IMG/VR virus record: IMGVR_UViG_3300031227_000047
Location: 1-57,972 of that record
Origin: a virus
Length of the DNA: 57,972 bases
Reading direction: 5' to 3' (one strand)
The position numbers and the translations under genes were made by a program. The notes beneath the pieces are model-generated. The model was not told the DNA's origin. It did no database searches and was given only the letters and a program-made list of their open reading frames with translations. Positions 8,337-15,746 of the stretch are shown one piece after another. The stretch's first letter is position 1. The number at the start of each line of letters is the position of its first letter.

Positions 8337-8662
8337 ATTTTTATGCAACAGTTCGACTATCAACCAAATTGTATATGGCTAGAAAGGAAATGTCTTCAGC
8401 CAGACTCGGAAAGGAATTAGGAGTAACCAGCGTTACTATTGGTTCATTCCTTTTCAGAAAGAATCCTTCCCGTTTAACTAAAAAAGTCATGGAAAAGTTG
8501 ATTTTGATTCTCCAAGAAAACGAGATTTTAAAAGAGAATCTTACAAAAGAAGGTGTTAATTACATGATCTTAGAAATGGAATATTTGAAAAAAGCTTATA
8601 TGAAAAAGAAGCATATTGGCCGAACCCTGAAAGTTTTTTCTGATGCAGAATTGGAAGCTTAA
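8333..8662 (+). CDS. Helix-turn-helix DNA-binding protein
   Basis: 109 residues. Residues 15-50 read as an XRE-like helix-turn-helix: RKEMSSARLGKELGVTSVTI with a recognition helix around GVTSVTIGSFLF. The C-terminal half is a helical, lysine-rich dimerisation-like region. Start chosen at the ATGA overlap with the upstream gene. It precedes the SNF2 helicase gene, overlapping it by 20 bases. It could regulate this operon; no operator was identified. Confidence 0.6.
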   Translation: MNFYATVRLSTKLYMARKEMSSARLGKELGVTSVTIGSFLFRKNPSRLTKKVMEKLILILQENEILKENLTKEGVNYMILEMEYLKKAYMKKKHIGRTLKVFSDAELEA

Positions 8663-10028
8663 ACATATCAAAAAACGGCTTGGAAGAAAGCTCTGGAAAT
8701 CCTTACGTCCATATCAGAGAAAAGGTGTTTCCTTCTTAGAGTACAAGAACGGGAGGGCACTTCTCGCCGATGATATGGGGCTTGGAAAGACTTTACAGGT
8801 TTTAGCCTGGCTCAGGCTCCATCCAAAGAAAAAAGCCGTTGTAGTCATGCCAGCGGTAGTTAAATGGAAATGGAAAGATGAAGTAGAAAAATGGACACCG
8901 GAAAGAAAAGTGGAAGTACTTTCCAGTAGAACTCCACATAGGATCAAGCTTTCCAAAAACTTACTCTTGATTAACTATGACATACTTCATGATTGGATAA
9001 ATGAGATCAAGATATGGGGGCCTGATGTTTTGGTTGTGGATGAGGCACACTATATCAAGAACGGAAAAACCAAGCGCACCAAGGCAGTTTATAAACTTCA
9101 TCATTTGTGTGAGCATTTTATTCCTCTTACAGGAACTCCGGTTGTGAATGCTCCTGTTGAGTTCTTCCAGATTTTGAAACGATTGGATCCTACTTTGTTT
9201 CCGAGTTTCTGGAAATATGCTCATAGATATTGTGCTGCAAAGCATAATGGGTTTGGTTGGGATTTTAAAGGCGCTTCCAACGAAGAGGAATTACATGAAA
9301 AGATTTCAAAGGAAAAGCGGTTGATGATTCGGCGTTTGAAAGAAGAGGTACAAGATCAAATGCCGGATATAGTAAAAACTGTACTCCCACTGAAATTGAA
9401 TTCCAAATCCTATGATATAGCTTTGTCTGATTTCAAAAAGAATGTATTCAAAAAAGACAAAACGACAGCAAACATTCTGGCTGAAATCTCAGAGTTGAGG
9501 CAAAATACTTTACAGATGAAATTACCGATGGTAGCGCAATGGTTGGAGGATTTCTTAGAAGATGGAGATCAAAAAATCGTAGTTTTTGGTCATCATAAAA
9601 TTGGCATAAATTTTTTGATGGATCACTTCGGGAAATTGGCTATCCGGATTGATGGATCGGTTCCTGTTAAAAAGCGCCATGAAGATGTGCAAAGGTTCAA
9701 TACCGATCCAAAAATCAGAATGGTTGCAGGAAATCTGAAAGCGGCTGGAGTAGGAATTGACTTAATCGGAGCCTCAAACGTATTATTTATTGAGCTTCCT
9801 TGGTCGCCGGCGGATTTAAAACAGGCCACGGATAGAATCAATCGAATCGGGCAAACAGCTAAAACCATTTTTGTGTACTATATGTTGGTAAAAGATTCTA
9901 TTGAAATGGACATGATGGATTTGATTGATTCAAAAGCTAAAGTACTTTCTCAGGTTTTGGATGGGAAGCAAATTGAGAAACAGGATTTGTTGAAAACTTT
10001 ATTAAAACGTTACAGAAAAGGAAACTGA
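8643..10028 (+). CDS. SNF2-family DNA-dependent ATPase/helicase
   Basis: 461 residues, superfamily 2 SWI/SNF-like ATPase. Motifs in order are Q-like LRPYQRKGV (21-29), Walker A DDMGLGKT (43-50), Walker B DEAH (about 132), motif III LTGTP (about 162), and C-lobe motif VI QATDRINRIGQ (about 393-403), all with intact key residues. Length fits compact phage/SMARCAL1-type enzymes that anneal, remodel or translocate on DNA at forks. No extra nuclease or HARP domain is visible. It lies upstream of the replication genes and probably acts in fork or recombination processing. Confidence 0.9.
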   Translation: MQNWKLKHIKKRLGRKLWKSLRPYQRKGVSFLEYKNGRALLADDMGLGKTLQVLAWLRLHPKKKAVVVMPAVVKWKWKDEVEKWTPERKVEVLSSRTPHRIKLSKNLLLINYDILHDWINEIKIWGPDVLVVDEAHYIKNGKTKRTKAVYKLHHLCEHFIPLTGTPVVNAPVEFFQILKRLDPTLFPSFWKYAHRYCAAKHNGFGWDFKGASNEEELHEKISKEKRLMIRRLKEEVQDQMPDIVKTVLPLKLNSKSYDIALSDFKKNVFKKDKTTANILAEISELRQNTLQMKLPMVAQWLEDFLEDGDQKIVVFGHHKIGINFLMDHFGKLAIRIDGSVPVKKRHEDVQRFNTDPKIRMVAGNLKAAGVGIDLIGASNVLFIELPWSPADLKQATDRINRIGQTAKTIFVYYMLVKDSIEMDMMDLIDSKAKVLSQVLDGKQIEKQDLLKTLLKRYRKGN

Positions 10029-10029
10029 C

Positions 10030-10299
10030 ATGACTGACATGAGCAAACACACACCGGGGCCGTGGAAATACAACAAGCTTAGCTATTTCAGCCTAGTCTT
10101 AGCAGGAGCAATACAAGTATGCAAATTGTTTTGTGGGGGTAAAGAACGTGATGAAGTAGAAGCCAACGCTTGTTTGATAGCCGCCGCGCCTGACATGCTG
10201 GAGGCGTTGGAAGCAATCGTTGAAAATCCCCATTCACTCTACAGCCGCCCCTCGCTAGATTTAGGAATAGCAGCAATCGCCAAGGCGAAAGGAAACTGA
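10030..10299 (+). CDS. SKHTPGPW-family small phage protein (copy 1)
   Basis: 89 residues beginning MTDMSKHTPGPW and containing the typical second block AN.CLIAAAPDMLEALEAI. This is a widespread short phage family of unknown function, recognised by those two blocks. It is followed two bases later by a paralogue, and the start regions share a long stretch of identical DNA (aaggaaactgacatgag onward), indicating tandem duplication. GC-richer than flanking genes. A nine-base repeat (tgacatgac) gives two in-frame ATGs; 10030 has the better spacing to aaagga. Confidence 0.75.
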   Translation: MTDMSKHTPGPWKYNKLSYFSLVLAGAIQVCKLFCGGKERDEVEANACLIAAAPDMLEALEAIVENPHSLYSRPSLDLGIAAIAKAKGN

Positions 10300-10300
10300 C

Positions 10301-10564
10301 ATGAGCAAACACACACCGGGGCCGTGGAGTCACGAATTCGGATACGTCTATATGGGGGCATTACAAATATGTAAATTGTTATGTGGCACCAAGTCGCGCG
10401 AGGAAACCAACGCCAACGCCCGCTTGATAGTCGCCGCGCCTGAAATGCTGGAGGCGTTGGAAATGGCGCAAAATTGGCTTGAGGAGGTTGTTTTTGAGGA
10501 GTGTGATTATAACCCCGTAAGACAAATAAAAGCTGCAATCACCAAGGCGAAAGGGGAAATCTAA
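10301..10564 (+). CDS. SKHTPGPW-family small phage protein (copy 2)
   Basis: 87 residues, MSKHTPGPW start and ANARLIVAAPEMLEALEMA block, paralogous to the gene just upstream and similar in the central ALQICKLLCG segment. Role unknown in the family. Stop overlaps the next ATG (10564). A further fragment starting MTSKHTGE survives at 39158. Confidence 0.75.
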   Translation: MSKHTPGPWSHEFGYVYMGALQICKLLCGTKSREETNANARLIVAAPEMLEALEMAQNWLEEVVFEECDYNPVRQIKAAITKAKGEI

Positions 10565-10770
10565 TGGATTTAATATTACGTAAGACTGCACAACGATTTA
10601 TGGCCGATAACGAGGTTATTTATGAGAGAATCACGTATCGATGGGGCGATGTTCATTGGAAGAAATATGCATCCTCAATAAGTAGTATGATCCCTATTGC
10701 GGTGGGTACTCCTGAATTTGTGGAACTTGAAGCTGCTTATCAAAAACTATTACAACCAAAGGAAGTATAA
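10564..10770 (+). CDS. Hypothetical protein
   Basis: 68 residues, ATG one base into the previous stop with AAAGGGGAA upstream. Soluble, mixed composition, no known motif. Coupled between two paralogous-family genes. Confidence 0.5.
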   Translation: MDLILRKTAQRFMADNEVIYERITYRWGDVHWKKYASSISSMIPIAVGTPEFVELEAAYQKLLQPKEV

Positions 10771-10772
10771 TT

Positions 10773-11444
10773 ATGAATGAAGATACGTATATCCGAAATA
10801 GTGACGGAGTTGAAGTTGAAGCAATTCAATTCGATGGGACAAAAAAAAGCGCCGCCAAAATTATGGCGCGGCGCGGTGTTAGTGAATATCTTGTTATACA
10901 AGACGCTTTTGCTACAGGTATTGTTTATTCATTGCCAAATCAAGAGTGCAGAGAGGAGTTGTTTAAAGGGAGTTGGCTTGTCAAATGGCCAAATGGTGAT
11001 TGGTCAATTGTTCTTGATATTGAGAAGGATTTCCACCGTCCCGAATCGCCCGAACGGGCCAAACTCAAAGCACAAGTAAAAGCTCTTGATGATTCAATTA
11101 TTCATTGGATGGAAAATTTATCGCTTCTAGAAAAGATTAATGTTGATTCAAATACTTGTGCGTGCTGTGCTTTATCACCAGAAGGTAAGGCCCCGGTATG
11201 TAGTCTTTGCCCTATATTTCAGAAAACTAAGCAAACAGGTTGTGTGAACACACCTTGGCGAAAAGCAGCGGATTGTTTAAGTAACGCATCGCTCGCTTTT
11301 GATGATGAAATTCAATTTCTATGTGGGATTCGATATGAATTACAGACCCGACTTGATGACAGTGCTGTTTTTGCCAATCTATTGAAGCGGTTCACAGAAA
11401 CAATTAGAAAGATAGAAGCAAAAAAATCTGAAAAGGATACTTGA
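10773..11444 (+). CDS. Two-part phage protein: EAIQF-type domain plus Cys-rich domain (paralogue A)
   Basis: 223 residues. The N-terminal part has VEAIQFDGTKKSAAKIMARR, followed by a strand ending GSWLVKWPNGDWSI. This resembles the small phage domain seen with AIQ(F/W)xG and W(L/I)VK...G. The C-terminal part is Cys-rich: CACCALSPEG, CSLCPIFQKTKQTGC and TPWRKAADC, a likely zinc or structural-Cys module followed by a helical tail. It is a clear paralogue of 14904-15548 and shares its N-terminal part with 21151-21540. Function unknown. Confidence 0.6.
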   Translation: MNEDTYIRNSDGVEVEAIQFDGTKKSAAKIMARRGVSEYLVIQDAFATGIVYSLPNQECREELFKGSWLVKWPNGDWSIVLDIEKDFHRPESPERAKLKAQVKALDDSIIHWMENLSLLEKINVDSNTCACCALSPEGKAPVCSLCPIFQKTKQTGCVNTPWRKAADCLSNASLAFDDEIQFLCGIRYELQTRLDDSAVFANLLKRFTETIRKIEAKKSEKDT

Positions 11445-11446
11445 TT

Positions 11447-11704
11447 ATGCAAAGCACAGATAAAAAGATCCCTAAAAAATTCACAGTTACTTCCAAAATA
11501 CCACCATTAAGGAAAAATGGATCTTGTAGTAGAAAATGCCCCTTGATGCACATTCGTTATTTTACAGATGCAGGAGATGCAGGGGGTAAATATGTAATGT
11601 GTCGTTGTAAATTGGATTGCTTTAAAGGACGATCATTAGGTAAGGAAACTTGGCCTGGCTCCAAGTGTCCAAGGTATCCAAACAAAAGAAAAACGGAGGT
11701 ATGA
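11447..11704 (+). CDS. Small Cys-rich protein (paralogue of 23154)
   Basis: 85 residues. Pattern IPPLRKNGSCSRKCP, then CRCKLDC, then PGSKCPRYPNK. The same IPPL...G.CSR.CP and PG..CPR.P.K blocks occur in the gene at 23154, so these are paralogues and the six Cys probably bind a metal. ATG 11447 preferred to TTG 11441 because AAGGAT is correctly spaced. Function unknown. Confidence 0.55.
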   Translation: MQSTDKKIPKKFTVTSKIPPLRKNGSCSRKCPLMHIRYFTDAGDAGGKYVMCRCKLDCFKGRSLGKETWPGSKCPRYPNKRKTEV

Positions 11705-11708
11705 AATT

Positions 11709-11942
11709 ATGTGTAGCAATCACATTTCAACCAGCGAAGAGCTTGAAGCAATTGAGACAATGTGTCCACATTGTAGAGCAAAATTAAATGAGTGTGTTCC
11801 TTTCAAAAGGCAAGGGGATCTTTTTTTAAAAAAGGGTGAATGGGAAAACACACCAACGTTCTGTTCTGCGTGTAAAAAAACCATAAACGTTGTCTTTATT
11901 AAAATGCCTCCCAAAATAATTACTGTTAGTTCTTCAGAGTGA
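11709..11942 (+). CDS. Small zinc-ribbon protein
   Basis: 77 residues with CPHCRAKLNEC and later FCSACKK, a four-Cys ribbon separated by about 32 residues. Ribosome site ACGGAGGT is slightly distant. Possibly nucleic-acid or RNA-polymerase binding; unproven. Confidence 0.55.
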   Translation: MCSNHISTSEELEAIETMCPHCRAKLNECVPFKRQGDLFLKKGEWENTPTFCSACKKTINVVFIKMPPKIITVSSSE

Positions 11943-11963
11943 AAATAAAAAAAGGGTAGAATT

Positions 11964-12458
11964 ATGACAGATTCACAGTTTCAGGATTTTATAGGATTAG
12001 TAAGAGAAAGAGCTTCTCAATTCAAAAGAAAAGTTTGTGGATTGGAATTTGAGGATTTGGAACAAGAAGGCTGGTTATTATTCATACACAAAGTGCTTCC
12101 AAATTTTGATGAAGCAAACGATACCAAACTTTCAACCTATTTTTATTCAGCACTCACTCACAAATTTATGTCTCTCACTAGTTATCATTCAAGGCGGATT
12201 TGTGAAGCTTTAAATCCAGCCATAGCAGCCCCGGTTGAAAAGCTAAGTATCTATCTGAGATTGGAACTTTCAGAAAAATCCTTGGAAGTTATTCATCTTT
12301 TGCTAGAGGAAAGCGTAGAATTGTATGGGGAAGGAATAAAGGAAATTCCAAAGCCAACTTTGGGTTTGATAAGAAATGCTTTGAGAAATCGAGGATGGAC
12401 ACATAAAGATATTGCAAGTTCATTCAAAGAAATAAAAGGAGCTTTAGCTTCATTGTGA
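11964..12458 (+). CDS. RNA polymerase sigma-factor-like protein
   Basis: 164 residues. The N-terminal half resembles sigma region 2: EFEDLEQEGWLLFIHKVLPN followed by KLSTYFYSALTHKFMSL, where the FEDLEQEGW helix and the aromatic YFY segment are typical. The C-terminal part ends in a helix-turn-helix-like stretch (NALRNRGWTHKDIASSF) like region 4. Compact two-region sigma-like proteins occur in phages and direct host polymerase to phage promoters. The thrice-repeated promoters still look like host sigma-70 sites, so its targets may be others, such as the structural operon. Its last ten codons lie in a 31-bp repeat. Confidence 0.6.
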   Translation: MTDSQFQDFIGLVRERASQFKRKVCGLEFEDLEQEGWLLFIHKVLPNFDEANDTKLSTYFYSALTHKFMSLTSYHSRRICEALNPAIAAPVEKLSIYLRLELSEKSLEVIHLLLEESVELYGEGIKEIPKPTLGLIRNALRNRGWTHKDIASSFKEIKGALASL

Positions 12459-12459
12459 A
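12429..12459 (+). repeat. 31-bp direct repeat, left copy
   Basis: Identical to 13112-13142. It encodes EIKGALASL and the stop of the upstream gene, and also contains the ribosome site AAAGGAG and the GTG start of the next gene. The two copies bracket one complete gene. Confidence 0.9.
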
Positions 12460-13141
12460 ATTTAATAAAGAATCAGACATGGCGGCCCCTGTAATCGCGC
12501 TCATGGAGGCGGAGGGCTGGGATGTATATCAGGAAGTACAGGCATGGGAGCACGGCCCCGTGTGCGACCTTGTAGGCCGTATGGGGGATTTGATCTGGTG
12601 TGTCGAAATGAAACTATCACTATCGCTCGCCTTGCTCGAGCAAGCATACGCATGGAAGCGGAGAGCCAGTTATGTTTCGATTGCCGTGCCGCTGAAAAAG
12701 TCTTTTCAGAAAAGACGTTTTGTGCATCAATTATGTAACGACTACGGGATAGGCATTATCTTAGCCAGGCCACATGTAGCATCTATAGAAGAGCCTGCTC
12801 TGTTGAATCGAACGCCGTGGACTGGAAGTTTCAAAAGCAGATTATGTGAGGATCACAAAACGTTTGCTGTGGCGGGCAATGCGGAGGGAGCTCGATATTC
12901 GCCATTTCAAAAAACTAAGCATGCCCTGATTGAGATTGTTATAAACAGTCCAGGCATTACAATGAAAGCCGCGGTTGAAACAATTTCGCACCATTATGTC
13001 AATGACCAATCGGCGAGATCTTCGCTTGCACATTGGATAAATGCTGGCAAGATTAAGGGCATACGCGCTGAGGGCAAGCCGTTACGGCTTTACTATGAAG
13101 AACCAGGAGGGGAAATAAAAGGAGCTTTAGCTTCATTGTGA
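12455..13141 (+). CDS. PD-(D/E)XK nuclease-like protein with C-terminal winged helix
   Basis: 228 residues. Residues 5-75 have the order ESDMAAPVIALMEAEGWDVYQEV ... CDLVGRMGD ... CVEMKLS, matching a restriction-fold core in which the D of CDLV and the E and K of EMK would be catalytic; this resembles the DUF2161-type putative phosphodiesterases. Residues about 150-225 look like a winged helix (ALIEIVINSPGITMKAAVE, then AHWINAGKIKGIRAEGKP). The gene is clearly GC-richer than its neighbours and ends with the same nine residues as the upstream sigma-like gene because of the 31-bp repeats. It overlaps and is coupled to the methyltransferase, so a restriction partner is possible, but a recombination nuclease is equally open. 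Confidence 0.6.
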   Translation: MKFNKESDMAAPVIALMEAEGWDVYQEVQAWEHGPVCDLVGRMGDLIWCVEMKLSLSLALLEQAYAWKRRASYVSIAVPLKKSFQKRRFVHQLCNDYGIGIILARPHVASIEEPALLNRTPWTGSFKSRLCEDHKTFAVAGNAEGARYSPFQKTKHALIEIVINSPGITMKAAVETISHHYVNDQSARSSLAHWINAGKIKGIRAEGKPLRLYYEEPGGEIKGALASL

Positions 13142-13142
13142 A
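13112..13142 (+). repeat. 31-bp direct repeat, right copy
   Basis: Second copy of the repeat at 12429. It provides the stop of the nuclease-like gene and the ribosome site and GTG start of the methyltransferase, preserving the same GTGA overlap. Confidence 0.9.
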
Positions 13143-13984
13143 TAAGAAAGATTTGAAAAGACAAATAAAAACAGCTCATTTTTTTGCTGGAGGTGGAGGT
13201 GGGATTCTTGCTTCTGAAATATTGGGTCATGAATCTGTGCTCGCTGTCGAAATAAATCAAAGGCGTTGTGCTATTTTAGAGGAACGTAAGTCTGAGGGTT
13301 GGTTTAAAAGCTTGGAGGTTGAATGCTGTGATATCAGAGAGTTTGACAACGAACAATGGAAAGGAAAAGTGGATTGCATCTCAGCGGGATTCCCTTGCCA
13401 GGATATTTCATCTGCCGGTTCGGGCACGGGAATTAAAGGGGAACAATCAGGGCTCGTATTCGATTTGCTCAAATCAATTGCCATTATTCAACCTGGGATT
13501 GTGTTCCTCGAAAACAGTCCCAATATCAGAACCAGAGGGCGTGATGTTGTCATCGGTGAACTCATGGCGCTTGGATATTCCTGGCGCGACGGAATGCTTG
13601 CAGCCGCTCATGTCGGCACGGGCCATCTCCGCAATCGCTGGTGGTGCCTTGCTGTTAACACTTCTGGCAAGCGATGCCTCCAGGAGTCCAAATCTATTCT
13701 CGAAAGAGCGCAATATAAATCTAGTAAAGGAGTTGTTGATCCTAAAATATTGTTTAGCCAACAACTTACGCACGCCATCGAGAGGGGGGGGATTGTCACG
13801 AGACGACACAGAAATTATTAGAGATGGGGCTATCTACACAGGGCGTTTCGGCTGGTCACCGCCTGACGCCGGCGTTTGCAGAGTGGTGGATGGGTTGGCC
13901 TCTCGGGTGGACCGGATTAAAACCTGCGGAGACGGACAAGTGCCGCTACAAGCGGCGTTAGCTTGGCTATTGTTGAGTGCATGA
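13138..13984 (+). CDS. C5-cytosine DNA methyltransferase, frame interrupted at a G8 tract
   Basis: Motifs of cytosine-5 methyltransferases appear in order: SAM-binding FAGGGGG (14-20), catalytic GFPCQD (84-89), ENSP (125-128) and RNRWW (165-169). As written, frame 1 stops at 13821 after a nonsense tail. The expected C-terminal motifs IX-X (VCRVVDGLASRVDRI ... VPLQAALAWLL) lie in the next frame, ending at 13984. Removing one G from the eight Gs at 13784-13791 joins them into a normal enzyme of about 281 residues. This may be a phase-variable switch, polymerase or ribosome slippage, or an assembly error. The 5' fifth is AT-rich and the rest GC-rich, suggesting a recombinant gene. It would protect phage DNA or mark host DNA. 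Confidence 0.8.
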
Positions 13985-13998
13985 AATGAGAAAAGAAA

Positions 13999-14880
13999 AT
14001 GATTGATTTAGAAAAAGCAGTTACAATTCTTGGAATAGAATTCCTTTCCTCTGGCGATAAACATTGTACACAGGGATGGATTCAATTTTCCTGTCCATAT
14101 TGTAAAGGTGAATGGTATTTAGGATGGAATATAGATGGGGGATATTTCCATTGTTGGTCTTGTGGAGGGGTTCCTGTTTGGAAGACTTTGAACCTACTTT
14201 CTAAATTTCCCTTAGAACACATTCAAGAAATTTGTAATCGATACACAATAGGCCCAAATTTTACTCATAAACCCGCTCAAAATGCTCTACAACGTGAGAT
14301 ATCACTCCCGACTTATACAAACTACATCTCAGATTATCACAGAGCTTACCTGCTCTCCAGGGGATTCGATCCAAAAGAGATTGAAGAGAGATATCAGATA
14401 AGGGGAAGTGAACACCTTGGGGAAATCAGGTGGTCTATTTTCATTCCGATTTATTGGGAAGGGATCATGGTTTCTTGGATTGCTCGAAGCATCAAAAAGA
14501 AATCAGAATTCTCATATATGTTTTGCCCTCCAGAACCAGATGCTCTTTCTGTTAAGAATATTTTGTATGGATGGGATTTTTTGTATACGAAAAAAGCGGT
14601 TTTGGTAGAAGGTGTTTTGGATATGTGGAAGTTAGGGCCGGGTGCTATAGCTTCATTTGGGGTTACTGTTACTTCTGAGCAAATAAAGTGGCTTTCCACT
14701 TTGGATTCTATTTACATTATGTTTGATTCAGATGTGCCTGGAATCAGGAGAGCAAAAAAGTTAGCAAAGCAATTGGCTTCGATTATGGATGTTGAAGTGA
14801 TAACTTTAGATACAGGGGATCCGGGGGATTTATCGAGGAAAGAAGCAAGGAAAATCATGGAAGAATTAGGATTTGTGTAA
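13999..14880 (+). CDS. DNA primase-like protein (zinc finger + TOPRIM)
   Basis: 293 residues. A zinc-ribbon (CPYC at about 31-34, CWSCGG at about 52-57) resembles the CHC2-type primase finger and is followed by a linker and a TOPRIM domain with VLVEGVLDMW (about 200; catalytic E) and FDSDVPG (about 242; DxD). It is much shorter than DnaG and has the layout of compact phage primases. It would make primers for the DnaB-like helicase and polymerase encoded further on. No helicase domain is fused. The start has a weak ribosome site (gagaaaag). Confidence 0.85.
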   Translation: MIDLEKAVTILGIEFLSSGDKHCTQGWIQFSCPYCKGEWYLGWNIDGGYFHCWSCGGVPVWKTLNLLSKFPLEHIQEICNRYTIGPNFTHKPAQNALQREISLPTYTNYISDYHRAYLLSRGFDPKEIEERYQIRGSEHLGEIRWSIFIPIYWEGIMVSWIARSIKKKSEFSYMFCPPEPDALSVKNILYGWDFLYTKKAVLVEGVLDMWKLGPGAIASFGVTVTSEQIKWLSTLDSIYIMFDSDVPGIRRAKKLAKQLASIMDVEVITLDTGDPGDLSRKEARKIMEELGFV

Positions 14881-14903
14881 CAATATAAAAAGGAGACACG
14901 GTA

Positions 14904-15548
14904 ATGAAAAATGAAAATGGTTCAAAAACTTACAATTGGATAGGTCACGGGATCCGAGTAACAGCACTTCAATTCAACGGCACAAATGCTCAAGCTGTAA
15001 TGGCGTTTCGTTGTTTAACATTTGAGGATTACCACCTTGCTTATGATGAAAATAATAATGTTATTGCGATTGTGTATTCTGTTCCTGTCGTGCCTCTTTG
15101 TCGTTTTAACAAAACCGATTGGTTTGTTAAAACGAATGATGGCAAATTTAAAAGATATAATGATCATGACTTCAATAATATCTACACTCTCGTGGATAGT
15201 ATTTGCTTTCCATTCTCGCTCTTGGAGTTAAAAGTGCAATTACGAGCTGTCAATGACTTGATTAAACATTGGAAACACAACTTAGTTCAATTAGAAGAAA
15301 TAAAAGTCCAAGGGGATTCTTGTACCTGTTGTGCTTTTTCGCCTCAAGGCGATCTATGCCATTCTTGTCCTATATTTCAAAAAACTAAACTAGATGCCTG
15401 TAAGGGTACGCCTTGGGGCCAGGCATATGATTGTCTTAAGATTGCAAAAACTGCATTTGAAAAGGAAATCGCCTTTTTGCATAACATTCGATCCGAACTA
15501 CAGGTTAAAGTTAATGAACATGAAAGTAAAAAGAAAAGATCTGAATAA
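14904..15548 (+). CDS. Two-part phage protein: EAIQF-type domain plus Cys-rich domain (paralogue B)
   Basis: 214 residues, with a strong ribosome site. N-terminal VTALQFNGTNAQAVMAF and TDWFVKTNDGKFKRY parallel the gene at 10773. The C-terminal Cys module CTCCAFSPQGDLCHSCP, IFQKTKLDAC and TPWGQAYDC is nearly the same as in that paralogue, and both end in a basic tail. The two copies flank the methyltransferase/primase stretch. Function unknown; the strict Cys spacing implies metal binding. Confidence 0.6.
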   Translation: MKNENGSKTYNWIGHGIRVTALQFNGTNAQAVMAFRCLTFEDYHLAYDENNNVIAIVYSVPVVPLCRFNKTDWFVKTNDGKFKRYNDHDFNNIYTLVDSICFPFSLLELKVQLRAVNDLIKHWKHNLVQLEEIKVQGDSCTCCAFSPQGDLCHSCPIFQKTKLDACKGTPWGQAYDCLKIAKTAFEKEIAFLHNIRSELQVKVNEHESKKKRSE

Positions 15549-15551
15549 TTT

Positions 15552-15583
15552 CACTTTACTTTCAAAGTGATTTGATATATAAT
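15552..15583 (+). promoter_or_regulatory. Sigma-70-type promoter with overlapping dyad
   Basis: TTTACT (15555-15560), 17 bases, TATAAT (15578-15583). The -35 box is embedded in the inverted repeat CACTTT-ACTTTC-AAAGTG (15552-15569), a plausible repressor operator. Transcription would begin near 15590, in a gene-free stretch. Confidence 0.75.
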
Positions 15584-15589
15584 AAATTT

Positions 15590-15730
15590 GACGATCAAGG
15601 TAAGCGACAATATGCGAAGTACAAAAAATCAAATCAATATAAAAACCCTTGCGGGGTTGGTGCGGGTTCTTGTCTCGTCAAACAAGATTCGCTTTTGTCG
15701 CACCTGTACCACCCCGCAAGGGTTTTTTGT
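15590..15730 (+). ncRNA. Candidate small RNA with nested-stem 3' terminator
   Basis: A promoter at 15555 and a strong terminator ending near 15728 bracket about 140 bases with no convincing gene. Three stacked helices can be read: 15641-15656 with 15712-15727 (16 bp, perfect), 15659-15664 with 15699-15704 (GGTGCG/CGCACC), and 15668-15673 with 15682-15687 (TCTTGT/ACAAGA, loop CTCGTCAA). The T-run then follows. It does not fold as a tRNA. It might be a free small RNA or a regulated leader of the initiator gene at 15747. Confidence 0.55.
15641..15728 (+). terminator. Strong bidirectional-looking terminator
   Basis: The outer 16-bp stem AAAAACCCTTGCGGGG/CCCCGCAAGGGTTTTT has A-run and T-run flanks, so it could stop transcription in both directions. 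It lies just 19 bases before the initiator gene, which would therefore need antitermination, read-through or its own start. Confidence 0.75.
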
Positions 15731-15746
15731 ATTTATGAGATGAAGA

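Noticed and set aside
13319-13984. An independent gene in the second frame of the methyltransferase region
   Set aside because: Its first two thirds are an out-of-frame shadow of the methyltransferase; only the last part carries family motifs and belongs to the same enzyme.
15641-15728. tRNA or tmRNA in the structured region before the initiator gene
   Set aside because: No T-loop GTTCRA sequence, no anticodon arm of proper size and no CCA-type acceptor layout; the helices are coaxial and nested.
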